Source of the DNA: Alphaproteobacteria bacterium
GTDB taxonomy: Bacteria; Pseudomonadota; Alphaproteobacteria; Caulobacterales; Caulobacteraceae
Reading direction: 5' to 3'
Assembly: GCA_025359785.1 (NCBI GenBank)
Contig: JANYET010000013.1
Coordinates: 62,001 to 126,000, forward strand
DNA length: 64,000 bases
A program made the translations under genes and the position numbers. Positions 1 through 8,151 of the stretch are shown here, piece after piece. A model generated the notes under the pieces. It made no database searches, had not been told where the DNA came from, and saw nothing but the letters and a program-made list of their open reading frames with translations. Positions within the stretch are counted from its first letter, which is position 1; each line of letters opens with the position of its first letter.

Positions 1-1
1 C

Positions 2-727
2 GAGCTGGTCGCCACCGCGTCCTTCAGCAAGTTCGTCGGCACCAGCGCCGAGGCGCCTGGCGCCCAGAACGACCTGCCGCGGTCGGAGCGCGACAATTAT
101 TTCGACGTGGGCGCGCAGCAGAAGATCGGAGCCCTGACCCTGGGTGTCGACGCCTACTACAAGAAGGCCAAGAACCTGATCGACGAGGGCCAGTTCGGGG
201 CCCCGATCATCCTGACCCCGTTCAACTATCGCGAGGGCTACGCCAAGGGGGTGGAGTTCAGCGGCAGCTACGTGGCCGGCGGCTTCTCGGCCTACGGCAA
301 CTTCGCGATCAGCCAGGCCAAGGGCAAGGATATCGTCTCCAGCCAGTTCAACTTCGATCCTGGCGACCTGGCGGTCATCGCCCACCAGTTCATCTTCCTC
401 GACCACGACCAGACTTACACCGCCTCCGCGGGCTTCGCCTACCGGCTCGGCGAGGGCACGCGGGTATCGGCCGACCTGCTCTACGGCTCCGGCCTGAGAA
501 AGGACGGCGACGTTCCGAACGGCGACCACGTGCCCGCCTACACCCAGGTCAACCTCGGCGCGGCCCACGCGTTCGAGATGGCGGGCGGCCCACTGACCAT
601 CCGCGCCGACGCGATCAACGTCTTCGACAAGGGATACGAGATCCGGGACGGCACCGGCGTCGGCGTCGGCGCACCGCAGTTCGGGCCGCGGCGCGGGTTC
701 TACGCGGGCATCTCGAAGGCGTTCTGA
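2..727 (+). CDS. TonB-dependent receptor, C-terminal part (5' end outside window)
   Basis: The frame is open from base 2, so the gene starts upstream of the window. About 241 C-terminal residues are visible. They show the alternating aromatic/polar pattern of an outer-membrane beta barrel, with stretches such as GFSAYGNFAISQAKG, a near-terminal segment typical of TonB receptors (IRADAINVFDKGYEIRDG), and a final phenylalanine after FYAGISKAF, the usual end of an outer-membrane barrel strand. Such receptors import bulky substrates across the outer membrane with TonB energy. The plug and TonB box are not in view, so the substrate cannot be guessed. A small XRE-type gene follows 28 bases later. 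Confidence 0.85.
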   Translation, partial: ELVATASFSKFVGTSAEAPGAQNDLPRSERDNYFDVGAQQKIGALTLGVDAYYKKAKNLIDEGQFGAPIILTPFNYREGYAKGVEFSGSYVAGGFSAYGNFAISQAKGKDIVSSQFNFDPGDLAVIAHQFIFLDHDQTYTASAGFAYRLGEGTRVSADLLYGSGLRKDGDVPNGDHVPAYTQVNLGAAHAFEMAGGPLTIRADAINVFDKGYEIRDGTGVGVGAPQFGPRRGFYAGISKAF

Positions 728-755
728 AGAGCGCCGCCGACCGGGGTCCGCAGCC

Positions 756-1073
756 GTGCCAATCCTCAGCCAGCGGCGACAGGACGCCGAGGTCGGGGCG
801 CTGCAGCGGTTGATCTGGACGCTGATCGTAGCGCGCTTTCGCGAGCTCGAGCGCGAGCAGGGCCTCAGAAAGGTCGACCTCAGCCAGCGCCTGGGCATCC
901 CCCGGTCGCAGGTCCAGATGTGGCTCGCCGCGCCGCGCAACATGACGTTGAAATCCGCGGGGCGGTTGGCGATCGCCTTGGACGCGCGGCTGGTCTGCGG
1001 ACTTGAGCCCTTGCCGATCAGACCGGGCGCGGCGCGGGGCGTTGGAACCTCGGCCGACCCCGAAGGTCGATGA
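756..1073 (+). CDS. Small XRE-type helix-turn-helix protein, GTG start
   Basis: A 105-residue protein starting with GTG; no in-frame ATG fits. Residues about 37-75 (LRKVDLSQRLGIPRSQVQMW followed by a conserved NMTLKSAGRLAIALD stretch) match a Cro/C1-type helix-turn-helix. The N-terminal part is helical and the C-terminal 20 residues look disordered. It follows the TonB receptor by 28 bases in the same direction and may be co-transcribed, so it could regulate that receptor. It has no sensor domain. A GGGG at 743-746 could serve as a weak ribosome site. Confidence 0.6.
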   Translation: MPILSQRRQDAEVGALQRLIWTLIVARFRELEREQGLRKVDLSQRLGIPRSQVQMWLAAPRNMTLKSAGRLAIALDARLVCGLEPLPIRPGAARGVGTSADPEGR

Positions 1074-1258
1074 GCTCCGCGCCAAGTCTCACGGTCGCGA
1101 TCCTAGACGAGACTGGACGCGGGGATCCTGGCTGAGGCGCGATCGCGGCCGCTCGCTGGGCAGCCTTGCGGCCTTCGTCGGCAGCTATGCTGAAGCCGCG
1201 CGGGAACCGCAGCACCAATCGGGTTAGACTGCCGGCCAGCAGACTGGGGAGCCGATCG

Positions 1259-2740
1259 TTGCAAGACACCGCTAACGCCCTGTGGAACCCCGACATCGCA
1301 CCCACCTCCGCCGAACAGCGGACCTGGCGGTGGTGGCACTTCCTGGCGCTCTGGATCGGCATGGTCATGGCGGTCCCCGGCTACATGCTGGTGGCCGGAT
1401 TGATCGATCAGGGGATGTCAGCCTACCAGGCGATTGGCACGGTCCTGCTGGGCAATCTCATTGTCCTGGGGCCGATGCTGCTGATCGGGCATGCGGGCGC
1501 GAAGTTCGGCATCCCCTACGCGGTGCTGGTCCGCGCGTCTTTCGGATGGCGTGGCGCCCGGCTACCCGCCCTGGCCAGGGCGGCCGTGGCCTGCGGCTGG
1601 TATGGGATCCAGACCTGGATCGGCGGCGGCGCGATGCTGACACTGCTCGGCGTCGTCGTCGGCCATCGGCTGGACGGCCCGCCGATACCGCTGCTCGGCA
1701 TAGGCGTGGGACAGCTCCTCGCCTTCGCCGCCTTCTGGCTCGTGCAGCTGCTGTTCGTGAACAAGGGGCTGGACGCGCTGCGTCGCCTGGAGACCTGGAC
1801 GGCGCCGCTGAAGGTCCTGATCTGCGGCCTCCTCCTCTGGTGGGCGGTCAGCAAGGCCGGCGGGCTGGGCCCAATCCTGTCGGCGCCCTCCGCCTACGCA
1901 ACCGAGGGGCCGAAGGCCGGGCGCTTCTGGGCTGACTTCGGCCCGGCGCTCACGGCCATGACCGGCTTCTGGGCCGCCCTGGCGCTGAACATTCCGGACT
2001 TCACGCGCTTCGCGAAACGCCAGTCCGACCAGATCCTTGGCCAGGCGCTTGGCCTTCCCGGCCCGATGGCGGCGCTGGCCGCACTGGCCGTCGTGGTCAC
2101 CTCGGCGACGGTCATCGTCTTCGGCAAGGCGATCTGGGATCCGGTCGCGCTGGCTGGCGACATCGGCGGCATTGCCGTGCTGATCGGGTTGCTGATCATC
2201 AGCCTCGACACGGTTTCCTGCAACCTCGCGGCCAATCTGGTGGGGCCGGCCTATGACTTCGCCTCAGTCTGGCCCGCGCGGATTTCCTATCGGACCGGCG
2301 GCTACATTACCGCCGCGGCGGGGGCCTTGATCATGCCGTGGAAGCTCCTGGAGAGCACCCACGGCTACATTTTCGTCTGGCTCGGCGGCTATGGAAGCCT
2401 GCTAGGTCCGATCGCCGGGATCATCATGGTCGACTACTGGATTCTGCGCCGCGCCCGACTGGAGGTCGCCGCGCTCTACGATCCGCACGGCGCCTACGCC
2501 TACCGCGGAGGCTGGAACCTGGCAGCCCTGGCGGCCTTCGTGCTGGGCATCGCCCCCAACGTCCCGGGCTTCCTGCACGCCGCGGCGCCCAAGGCCTTCG
2601 CCGGGGTGACGCCCTTTTGGACCGGGACCTACGACTATGCCTGGTTCGTTGGCGTCGCGATCGCCGGCGCCGCCTATTTCGCGCTGATGACCTCGCTGCG
2701 GCCAGCCCCGCAAATTCAGCGCGCCGGCGAAGGCGCCTAG
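1259..2740 (+). CDS. NCS1-family nucleobase/hydantoin-type cation symporter
   Basis: A membrane permease of the nucleobase:cation symporter-1 family, which moves purines, pyrimidines, allantoin, hydantoins or thiamine into the cell with Na+ or H+. The family hallmark LWNPDIAP is followed by the first membrane helix; later come the helix before a conserved LETWTAPLKVLI and a segment with NIPDFTRFAK, typical of NCS1. About 12 membrane segments are visible. I chose a TTG start at 1259 because a GGGGAG lies at 1246-1251, seven bases upstream, and because the family normally begins just before the NPDIAP motif; an ATG at 1166 would add 31 residues of non-family sequence. Length from TTG is 493 residues, normal for the family. 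Substrate unknown; the hydantoinase genes at 22752 are a possible functional partner. Confidence 0.85.
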   Translation: MQDTANALWNPDIAPTSAEQRTWRWWHFLALWIGMVMAVPGYMLVAGLIDQGMSAYQAIGTVLLGNLIVLGPMLLIGHAGAKFGIPYAVLVRASFGWRGARLPALARAAVACGWYGIQTWIGGGAMLTLLGVVVGHRLDGPPIPLLGIGVGQLLAFAAFWLVQLLFVNKGLDALRRLETWTAPLKVLICGLLLWWAVSKAGGLGPILSAPSAYATEGPKAGRFWADFGPALTAMTGFWAALALNIPDFTRFAKRQSDQILGQALGLPGPMAALAALAVVVTSATVIVFGKAIWDPVALAGDIGGIAVLIGLLIISLDTVSCNLAANLVGPAYDFASVWPARISYRTGGYITAAAGALIMPWKLLESTHGYIFVWLGGYGSLLGPIAGIIMVDYWILRRARLEVAALYDPHGAYAYRGGWNLAALAAFVLGIAPNVPGFLHAAAPKAFAGVTPFWTGTYDYAWFVGVAIAGAAYFALMTSLRPAPQIQRAGEGA

Positions 2741-2938
2741 AGCCACCTTCCAGACCAGCCTTGGCGGTCGCGACACAGGGCTGATGGACTCGACCGTCCG
2801 CTCGACGATCGGCCGTCCGTCAGGGGCGCCAGCCAAAGGCCAAGGTATTCCCGCAGGGTATGCAACGCCGACCTCTTGGGCCCTGCGCCGAGGTGGGTGG
2901 CCATTGTAAGGGGAGCCGCGTTTTGCAAAGGCCGCTCC

Positions 2939-4129
2939 ATGTCCTCCATCGCCACCGACCCTGCGCCTTCGACGCTCGACGAGGAGTCGCTCTCGCAGAT
3001 CCGGGAATCGGTTCGCGCCCTTTGCGCCCGCTTTCCCAACGAATACTGGCGGGGCGTCGATAGGGAGCGGGCCTATCCCACGGCCTTCGTGACCGCCATG
3101 ACCGAGGCGGGCCACCTGGCCGTGCTGATTCCGGAGGCCTACGGCGGCAGCGGCCTGGGGGTCTCGGTCGCCGCGACGATTCTTGAAGAGGTGCACGCCA
3201 GCGGCGGCAACGCCGCGGCCCTGCACGCCCAGATGTACACCATGGGCACTGTCCTGCGGCACGGCTCGGCCGCGCAGAAAGCGCAATGGCTGCCGCAGAT
3301 CGCGTCGGGCGCGGTCAGGCTGCAGGCCTTCGGCGTGACGGAGCCGACGGCGGGCACGGACACCACCAGCATCGCCACGACGGCCACACGGGTCGGCGAC
3401 CGCTATGTGATTCAGGGCCAAAAACTCTGGACCTCGCGCGCCGAACACTCGGACCTGATGGTGCTGCTCGCCCGGACGACGCCGAAGGAGCTGGTGGCGC
3501 GCAAGAGTGATGGCCTGTCGGTGTTCCTGCTGGACATGCGCGAGGCGCGCGGGCGCGGCCTGACCATCAAGCCGATCCGCACCATGCTCAACCACGCCAC
3601 GACGGAAGTCTTCTTCGACGGCCTGGAAATCCCCGCCGACAACCTGATCGGGGAAGAGGGCAAGGGCTTTCGCTATATCCTGGATGGCATGAACGCCGAG
3701 CGCATCCTGATCTCGGCCGAATGCATCGGCGACGCGCGCTGGTTTGTCGACAAGGCGGTGCGGTACGCCAAGGACCGCGTGGTGTTCGGACGGCCTATCG
3801 GCCAGAACCAGGGCGTGGCCTTCCCGATCGCGCGCGCCCACGCTCAATCGAAGGCAGCTCGGCTGATGACCTATCAGGCCGCCAGCCTCTATGACCAGCG
3901 TCGCCCCTGCGCCGAGGAAGCCAACACGGCCAAGCTGTTGGCGTCGGAAGCGTCGTGGCAGGCGGCTGACATGTGCCTGCAGACCCACGGCGGGTTCGGG
4001 TTCGCCGAGGAATATGACATCGAGCGCAAGTTCCGCGAGACGCGGCTCTACCAGGTGGCGCCCATCTCCACGAACCTGATCCTGTCCTACATCGGCGAGC
4101 ACGTGCTCGGCCTGCCGCGGTCGTACTGA
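2939..4129 (+). CDS. Acyl-CoA dehydrogenase family protein
   Basis: A 396-residue flavoprotein of the acyl-CoA dehydrogenase family, which oxidises an acyl-CoA at the alpha-beta bond and passes electrons to ETF. The FAD/substrate region FGVTEPTAGTDTTS and the C-terminal QTHGGFGFAEEYDIER are clear. The usual catalytic Glu in the C-terminal EGT motif is absent: the sequence there is YQVAPIST. A glutamate at residue 254, in MNAERILIS, lies where isovaleryl-CoA dehydrogenase keeps its catalytic base, so the enzyme is probably of that positional class. The ATG at 2939 has an AAAGG upstream and matches the family N-terminus; an ATG at 2876 would add odd sequence. The CoA-transferase gene follows after two bases, so the pair is one operon. 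Confidence 0.85.
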   Translation: MSSIATDPAPSTLDEESLSQIRESVRALCARFPNEYWRGVDRERAYPTAFVTAMTEAGHLAVLIPEAYGGSGLGVSVAATILEEVHASGGNAAALHAQMYTMGTVLRHGSAAQKAQWLPQIASGAVRLQAFGVTEPTAGTDTTSIATTATRVGDRYVIQGQKLWTSRAEHSDLMVLLARTTPKELVARKSDGLSVFLLDMREARGRGLTIKPIRTMLNHATTEVFFDGLEIPADNLIGEEGKGFRYILDGMNAERILISAECIGDARWFVDKAVRYAKDRVVFGRPIGQNQGVAFPIARAHAQSKAARLMTYQAASLYDQRRPCAEEANTAKLLASEASWQAADMCLQTHGGFGFAEEYDIERKFRETRLYQVAPISTNLILSYIGEHVLGLPRSY

Positions 4130-4131
4130 GC

Positions 4132-5259
4132 ATGGCCGAAGGTCCCCTCGCCGGCCTGCTGGTCGTCGCCCTCGAGCAGGCGGTGGCCGCGCCGTACTGC
4201 ACCTCGCGGCTCGCTGACGCGGGCGCCCGGGTGATCAAGATCGAGCGCCTGGAAGGCGACTTCGCCCGGGGCTATGACCGCGCCGCGCAGGGCGGCTCGT
4301 CCTATTTCGCCTGGCTCAACCGGGGCAAGGAATCCCTCGTCCTGGACATCAAGGCGCCGCAGGACCGGCGGCTGCTCGACGCTCTGCTGGAGCAGGCCGA
4401 CGTCTTTGTGCAGAACCTCGCCCCCGGCGCCGTCGGTCGGCTGGGCCTGGGCGCGGCGGAGCTGCGCGCCCGCCGCCCCTCGCTGATCACCTGCGACATC
4501 TCAAGCTATGGCGTCGAGGGGCCCTATGCCGAACGCAAGGGCTACGACCTGCTGCTGCAGGCCGAGACCGGCCTGGTGTCCGTGACGGGCACGCCGCAGG
4601 GCGCCGGCCGGGTCGGCGTCTCGGTCTGCGACATCGCCACCGGCATGTATGCCTATCAGGGCGTCCTGGAGGCGGTCATCGAGCGCGGGCGGACCGGCCT
4701 GGGCCAAAGCCTCGAGGTGTCGCTCTTCGACTCCATCGCCGACTGGATGACGGTTCCCTTGCTGCAGGCGGAGGCCTCGGGGGTCGATCCGGCGCGCCTG
4801 GGCCTGCACCACGTCTCCATCGCGCCCTACGGCGCCTATGCCTGCGCCGACGGGACCGAGGTGCTGATCTCGATCCAGAACGAGCGGGAGTGGGTCAGCT
4901 TCTGCGCCAAGGTGCTCGGCGATCCCGCCGTGGCCCCGGACCCGCGCTTCGCTGACAACTCCGCGCGCGTCGCCAACCGGCCCGCGCTGAACGCGATTAT
5001 CGCCGCCGTGTTCGGCGCCCTGCCCCGCGCTGCGCTGATCGCCGTGCTGGACCAGGCCGATATAGCGTTCGGGGCGGTGAACAGCGTGTTGGACCTGGCG
5101 GGCCATCCGCACCTGCGCCGGATCGCCGTGGAAACGCCTGACGGTCCGGTCAGCATCGTCGCGCCGCCGCTGGTCCGGCAGGGCCGGGCCATGAGCCCGG
5201 GCCCGGTGCCCGGCATCGGCCAGCACTCCGCCGACATCCGCCGCGAATTCCTGGGCTAG
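4132..5259 (+). CDS. Class III CoA-transferase (CaiB/BaiF family)
   Basis: A 375-residue class III CoA-transferase, moving CoA between carboxylic acids by an Asp-acyl mixed anhydride. The N-terminal PLAGLLVVALEQAVAAPYC and the SYFAWLNRGKESLVLD segment are typical. The catalytic aspartate is Asp167 in the motif VSVCDIATGMYAYQG. Length is slightly under the common 390-420. It starts two bases after the acyl-CoA dehydrogenase stop, so the two likely activate and then oxidise the same acid. Its 3' end overlaps that of the minus-strand lyase gene by four bases. Confidence 0.88.
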   Translation: MAEGPLAGLLVVALEQAVAAPYCTSRLADAGARVIKIERLEGDFARGYDRAAQGGSSYFAWLNRGKESLVLDIKAPQDRRLLDALLEQADVFVQNLAPGAVGRLGLGAAELRARRPSLITCDISSYGVEGPYAERKGYDLLLQAETGLVSVTGTPQGAGRVGVSVCDIATGMYAYQGVLEAVIERGRTGLGQSLEVSLFDSIADWMTVPLLQAEASGVDPARLGLHHVSIAPYGAYACADGTEVLISIQNEREWVSFCAKVLGDPAVAPDPRFADNSARVANRPALNAIIAAVFGALPRAALIAVLDQADIAFGAVNSVLDLAGHPHLRRIAVETPDGPVSIVAPPLVRQGRAMSPGPVPGIGQHSADIRREFLG

Positions 5260-6125
5260 GGCCCGGGCGACTTGGCCCAGCGCGTCTCGAAGTCCCAGAC
5301 CTCTTCGAAACCGATCAGGCCGCAGAATTCCTTGAAGTCGAAGATCGGCAGGTCCTCGTAGCGTCCGGTGGTCTTCAGCGCCTGCAGGGACGCGCGCATG
5401 GCCGCCGCCGCCGTCAGGCTGGTCATCGACGGATAGATCGCAAAGCCATAGCCGATCTCCTCCAGAACCTTGGCCGGCAGGATCGGGGTCAGACCTCCGT
5501 CGGCCATGTTGGCCATCAGCGGAGCGTCGAAGGCGGCGCAGGCCGTGCGCATCTCCTCCTCCGACGTCAGCGCTTCGGGGAACAGGATGTCGGCGCCGGC
5601 CGCGGCGTAGGCTTCCAATCGGCGCAGCGAGCCATCCAGCCCTTCGCTCTGCCGCGCGTCGGTCCGGGCCGCGATCAGGAAGTTGCGGCTGTCGCGGCGC
5701 GCCTCGACGGCGACCTTGATCTTCTCGACCATGTCCTCCAGCGGGATCAGGCGCTTGAAGGGCGTGTGGCCGCACTTCTTAGGGAATTCCTGGTCCTCCA
5801 GCTGGATCACCGTGACGCCGGCGTCCTCGTAGCCGCGCACCGTGTGATGCACATTGAGCAGGCCACCGTAGCCGGTGTCCGCGTCGGCGATCACCGCAGC
5901 GTTGCTGGTCTGCACCAGGGTCCTCATGCGGTCGAGCATCTGGGTGTAGGTCGCGATCCCGGCGTCGGGCAGGCCCAGGGACGAGGCGGTCAGCCAGTAG
6001 CCGGTGCCATAGACGACGTCGAAACCGACCTGGTTGGCGACCGCCGCGGCGATCATGTCCTGCAGGCCCGGGGCGACGAAGAACTCGCGCCGGTCCAGCT
6101 TGTCTCGAACGATCGGGTTGGCCAC
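5256..6125 (-). CDS. Isocitrate lyase/PEP mutase superfamily lyase (dimethylmalate- or methylisocitrate-lyase type)
   Basis: A 289-residue member of the isocitrate lyase/PEP mutase superfamily, which cleaves or forms a C-C bond next to a 2-oxoacid. The KKCGH signature of true lyases is present with the catalytic Cys at residue 118; the Mg-binding ADADTGYGG and LEDQ segments are also present. Cys118 argues against a PEP mutase or phosphonopyruvate hydrolase. Family members include 2-methylisocitrate lyase and 2,3-dimethylmalate lyase. It lies two bases behind a LeuD-like gene and is the last gene of a four-gene operon. The LeuC/LeuD partners would make a substituted malate, which this enzyme could split into pyruvate and a short acid. 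That order fits dimethylmaleate hydratase plus dimethylmalate lyase of anaerobic nicotinate degradation, but citramalate or another alkylmalate is equally possible. Confidence 0.85.
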   Translation of the reverse strand: MANPIVRDKLDRREFFVAPGLQDMIAAAVANQVGFDVVYGTGYWLTASSLGLPDAGIATYTQMLDRMRTLVQTSNAAVIADADTGYGGLLNVHHTVRGYEDAGVTVIQLEDQEFPKKCGHTPFKRLIPLEDMVEKIKVAVEARRDSRNFLIAARTDARQSEGLDGSLRRLEAYAAAGADILFPEALTSEEEMRTACAAFDAPLMANMADGGLTPILPAKVLEEIGYGFAIYPSMTSLTAAAAMRASLQALKTTGRYEDLPIFDFKEFCGLIGFEEVWDFETRWAKSPGP

Positions 6126-6127
6126 GG

Positions 6128-6742
6128 TCAGTCTCCTTCGAAAAGCCAGGGGGAGGCACGGCGCGCGCGCGCCTCATGGGCGGCGATGGCCGCCGTGCTG
6201 CTGTTGAGGATCAGGTCGACCTCGTCCCAGCCGTTCAGCAGGGCCTCGCGGCGCCAGCCTTCCAGCAGAAAACCGATCCGCTCGCTGTTGGATCGAACGA
6301 CCACCTGGGACTCCAGGTCCACGGTCAGGACCTCGCCGCGCGCCGCGTCGTCCAGCAAGGCCTGCAGGACCTCGGGCGACACCGTCACCGGGACAATCCC
6401 GTTCTTGCAGCAATTGGCGCGGAAGATCTCGCCGAAGCTGGTGGAGATCACCGCCCGGATACCGGCGTCACGCAGGGTCCAGCAGGCCTGCTCGCGGCTC
6501 GATCCGCATCCGAAATTGTCGCCTGCCACCAGGATCTCCGCGCCCTGATAGGCTGGCCGGTTCAGCACGAACTCGGCGATGGGCGCGCCGTCCGCCGCAT
6601 AGCGCCACTCGTAGAAGGCGTAGCGTCTGAGGCCGCGCTTGGCGGTGATCAGCAGGAACCGCGCCGGGAAGATGATGTCGGTGTCGATGTTGGCGCCCGG
6701 CAGGGGCGCGGCGATCGCGGTCAGGGTGTGGAAGCTTTCCAT
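6128..6742 (-). CDS. LeuD-like hydro-lyase small subunit
   Basis: A 204-residue aconitase-superfamily small (swivel) subunit. The hallmark NFGCGSSREQACW, followed by STSFGEIFRANCCKNGIVPV, is that of LeuD (3-isopropylmalate dehydratase small subunit). It forms a heterodimer with the LeuC-like product encoded two bases upstream, and together they add or remove water on a substituted malate or maleate. No leuA or leuB is nearby, and the operon holds a lyase instead, so a catabolic paralogue is more likely than housekeeping leucine synthesis. Length is normal for the family. Confidence 0.85.
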   Translation of the reverse strand: MESFHTLTAIAAPLPGANIDTDIIFPARFLLITAKRGLRRYAFYEWRYAADGAPIAEFVLNRPAYQGAEILVAGDNFGCGSSREQACWTLRDAGIRAVISTSFGEIFRANCCKNGIVPVTVSPEVLQALLDDAARGEVLTVDLESQVVVRSNSERIGFLLEGWRREALLNGWDEVDLILNSSTAAIAAHEARARRASPWLFEGD

Positions 6743-6744
6743 GG

Positions 6745-8148
6745 TCAGCGGCTCGCCTGGCGGACGTCGGTGATGTGGCCGGCCAGCGCGGCGGCGGCGG
6801 CCATCGCGGGGCTCATCAGGTGGGTCCGCGCGCCAATGCCCTGTCGGCCCTCGAAGTTGCGGTTCGACGTTGAGGCGCAGCGCTTGCCGGGCTCAAGCCG
6901 GTCGTTGTTCATGGCCACGCAGAGCGAGCAGCCGGGGTCGCGCCACTCGAACCCCGCCTCCCGGAAAATCCGGTCCAGGCCCTCGGCCTCCGCCTGACGT
7001 TTCACCGCGCCCGACCCCGGCACGACGATGGCGGTGACGCGGGCGTCCACCCGGCCCCGGCGCGCCACCCCAGCGGCCGCGCGCAGGTCTTCGATCCGGC
7101 CGTTGGTGCAGGAGCCGATGAACACATTGTCGATGGCGAGACCTTCGAGCCGCTCGCCCGGCGCGAGGCCCATGTAGTCGAGCGCGCGGGCGATCTTGCG
7201 CCGGTCAGCTTCCGAGGCCGCCTGCGCCGGATCCGGCGCCGCGCCCGTCACCGGAGCCGACTGGTCGGGACTGGTGCCCCAGGTGACCCGAGGCGCGATC
7301 GCCCCGGCGTCCAGGTCCAGGGTCCTGTCGAAGACCGCGCTGGCGTCGCTGCGCAGCGCGCGCCAGGCCTCCACGGCCGCGTCCCACGACGCGCCCGCCG
7401 GCGCCATCGGACGCCCCTTGAGATAGGCAAATGTGGTCTCGTCAGGCGCGATCAGGCCCATGCGCGCGCCGGCTTCGATGCTCATGTTGCAGAGCGTCAT
7501 GCGGCCTTCCATGGACAGACCGTCGACGGTCTCCCCGCAGTATTCGATCGCGTAGCCGACGCCCCCTGTCGCGCCCAGGGCGGCGACGACGCTCAGGGTC
7601 AGGTCCTTGGCTGTGACGCCGAGGCCCAGCGCGCCGGTGATCCGCAACCGCAAGGTCTTCGCCCGGGTCTGGCGCAGGGTCTGGGTCGCCAGAACGCACT
7701 CGCATTCGCTGGCGCCGATGCCGAAGGCCAGGGCCCCGAAGGCGCCGTGCGTCGAGGTGTGACTGTCGCCGCAGACCAGGGTCATGCCCGGCAGGGTGAA
7801 ACCCAACTCAGGACCGATCACGTGGACGATGCCCTGGCGGGGATCGTGCAGCCCCAGGTGGCGGATGTGGAAGGCCTTGGCGTTGGCCGCCAGCAGCGCG
7901 ACCTGCTCGCGCGCCAGCGGATCGGCGATGGGCCGGCCCCGGTCGCGGGTCGGCACGGCGTGGTCGGCGACAGCGAGATGCGCCTGCGGCCGCCGGACGC
8001 CTCGCCCCGCGGCCCGCAGGCCTTCGAACGCCTGTGGGCTCGAGACCTCGTGGATCAGCGACCGGTCGATGTAGAGCAGGCTGACCCCATCCGGGGAGGC
8101 CTCGACCTCGTGGGCCGCCCACAGCTTCTCATAGAGGGTCGAGGCCAT
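6745..8148 (-). CDS. LeuC-like hydro-lyase large subunit, [4Fe-4S]
   Basis: A 467-residue aconitase-family large subunit, full length for LeuC. It begins in the LeuC manner ([11 protein letters not shown], then [20 protein letters not shown]) and carries [14 protein letters not shown]. The three cluster cysteines sit in GSCTNGR and in PGCSLC. It should bind a labile [4Fe-4S] cluster and act with the LeuD-like subunit encoded two bases downstream. The upstream tandem hydrolase gene ends three bases before its start. The sequence looks like an ordinary isopropylmalate dehydratase, so function as leuC cannot be excluded; the catabolic reading rests on the operon partners. Confidence 0.87.
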   Translation of the reverse strand: MASTLYEKLWAAHEVEASPDGVSLLYIDRSLIHEVSSPQAFEGLRAAGRGVRRPQAHLAVADHAVPTRDRGRPIADPLAREQVALLAANAKAFHIRHLGLHDPRQGIVHVIGPELGFTLPGMTLVCGDSHTSTHGAFGALAFGIGASECECVLATQTLRQTRAKTLRLRITGALGLGVTAKDLTLSVVAALGATGGVGYAIEYCGETVDGLSMEGRMTLCNMSIEAGARMGLIAPDETTFAYLKGRPMAPAGASWDAAVEAWRALRSDASAVFDRTLDLDAGAIAPRVTWGTSPDQSAPVTGAAPDPAQAASEADRRKIARALDYMGLAPGERLEGLAIDNVFIGSCTNGRIEDLRAAAGVARRGRVDARVTAIVVPGSGAVKRQAEAEGLDRIFREAGFEWRDPGCSLCVAMNNDRLEPGKRCASTSNRNFEGRQGIGARTHLMSPAMAAAAALAGHITDVRQASR

Positions 8149-8151
8149 GGC

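Noticed and set aside
2402..4102. A 566-codon minus-strand frame
   Set aside because: It is antisense to the permease and acyl-CoA dehydrogenase genes, shows no domain and has the His/Arg/Gly-rich look of a GC-rich shadow.
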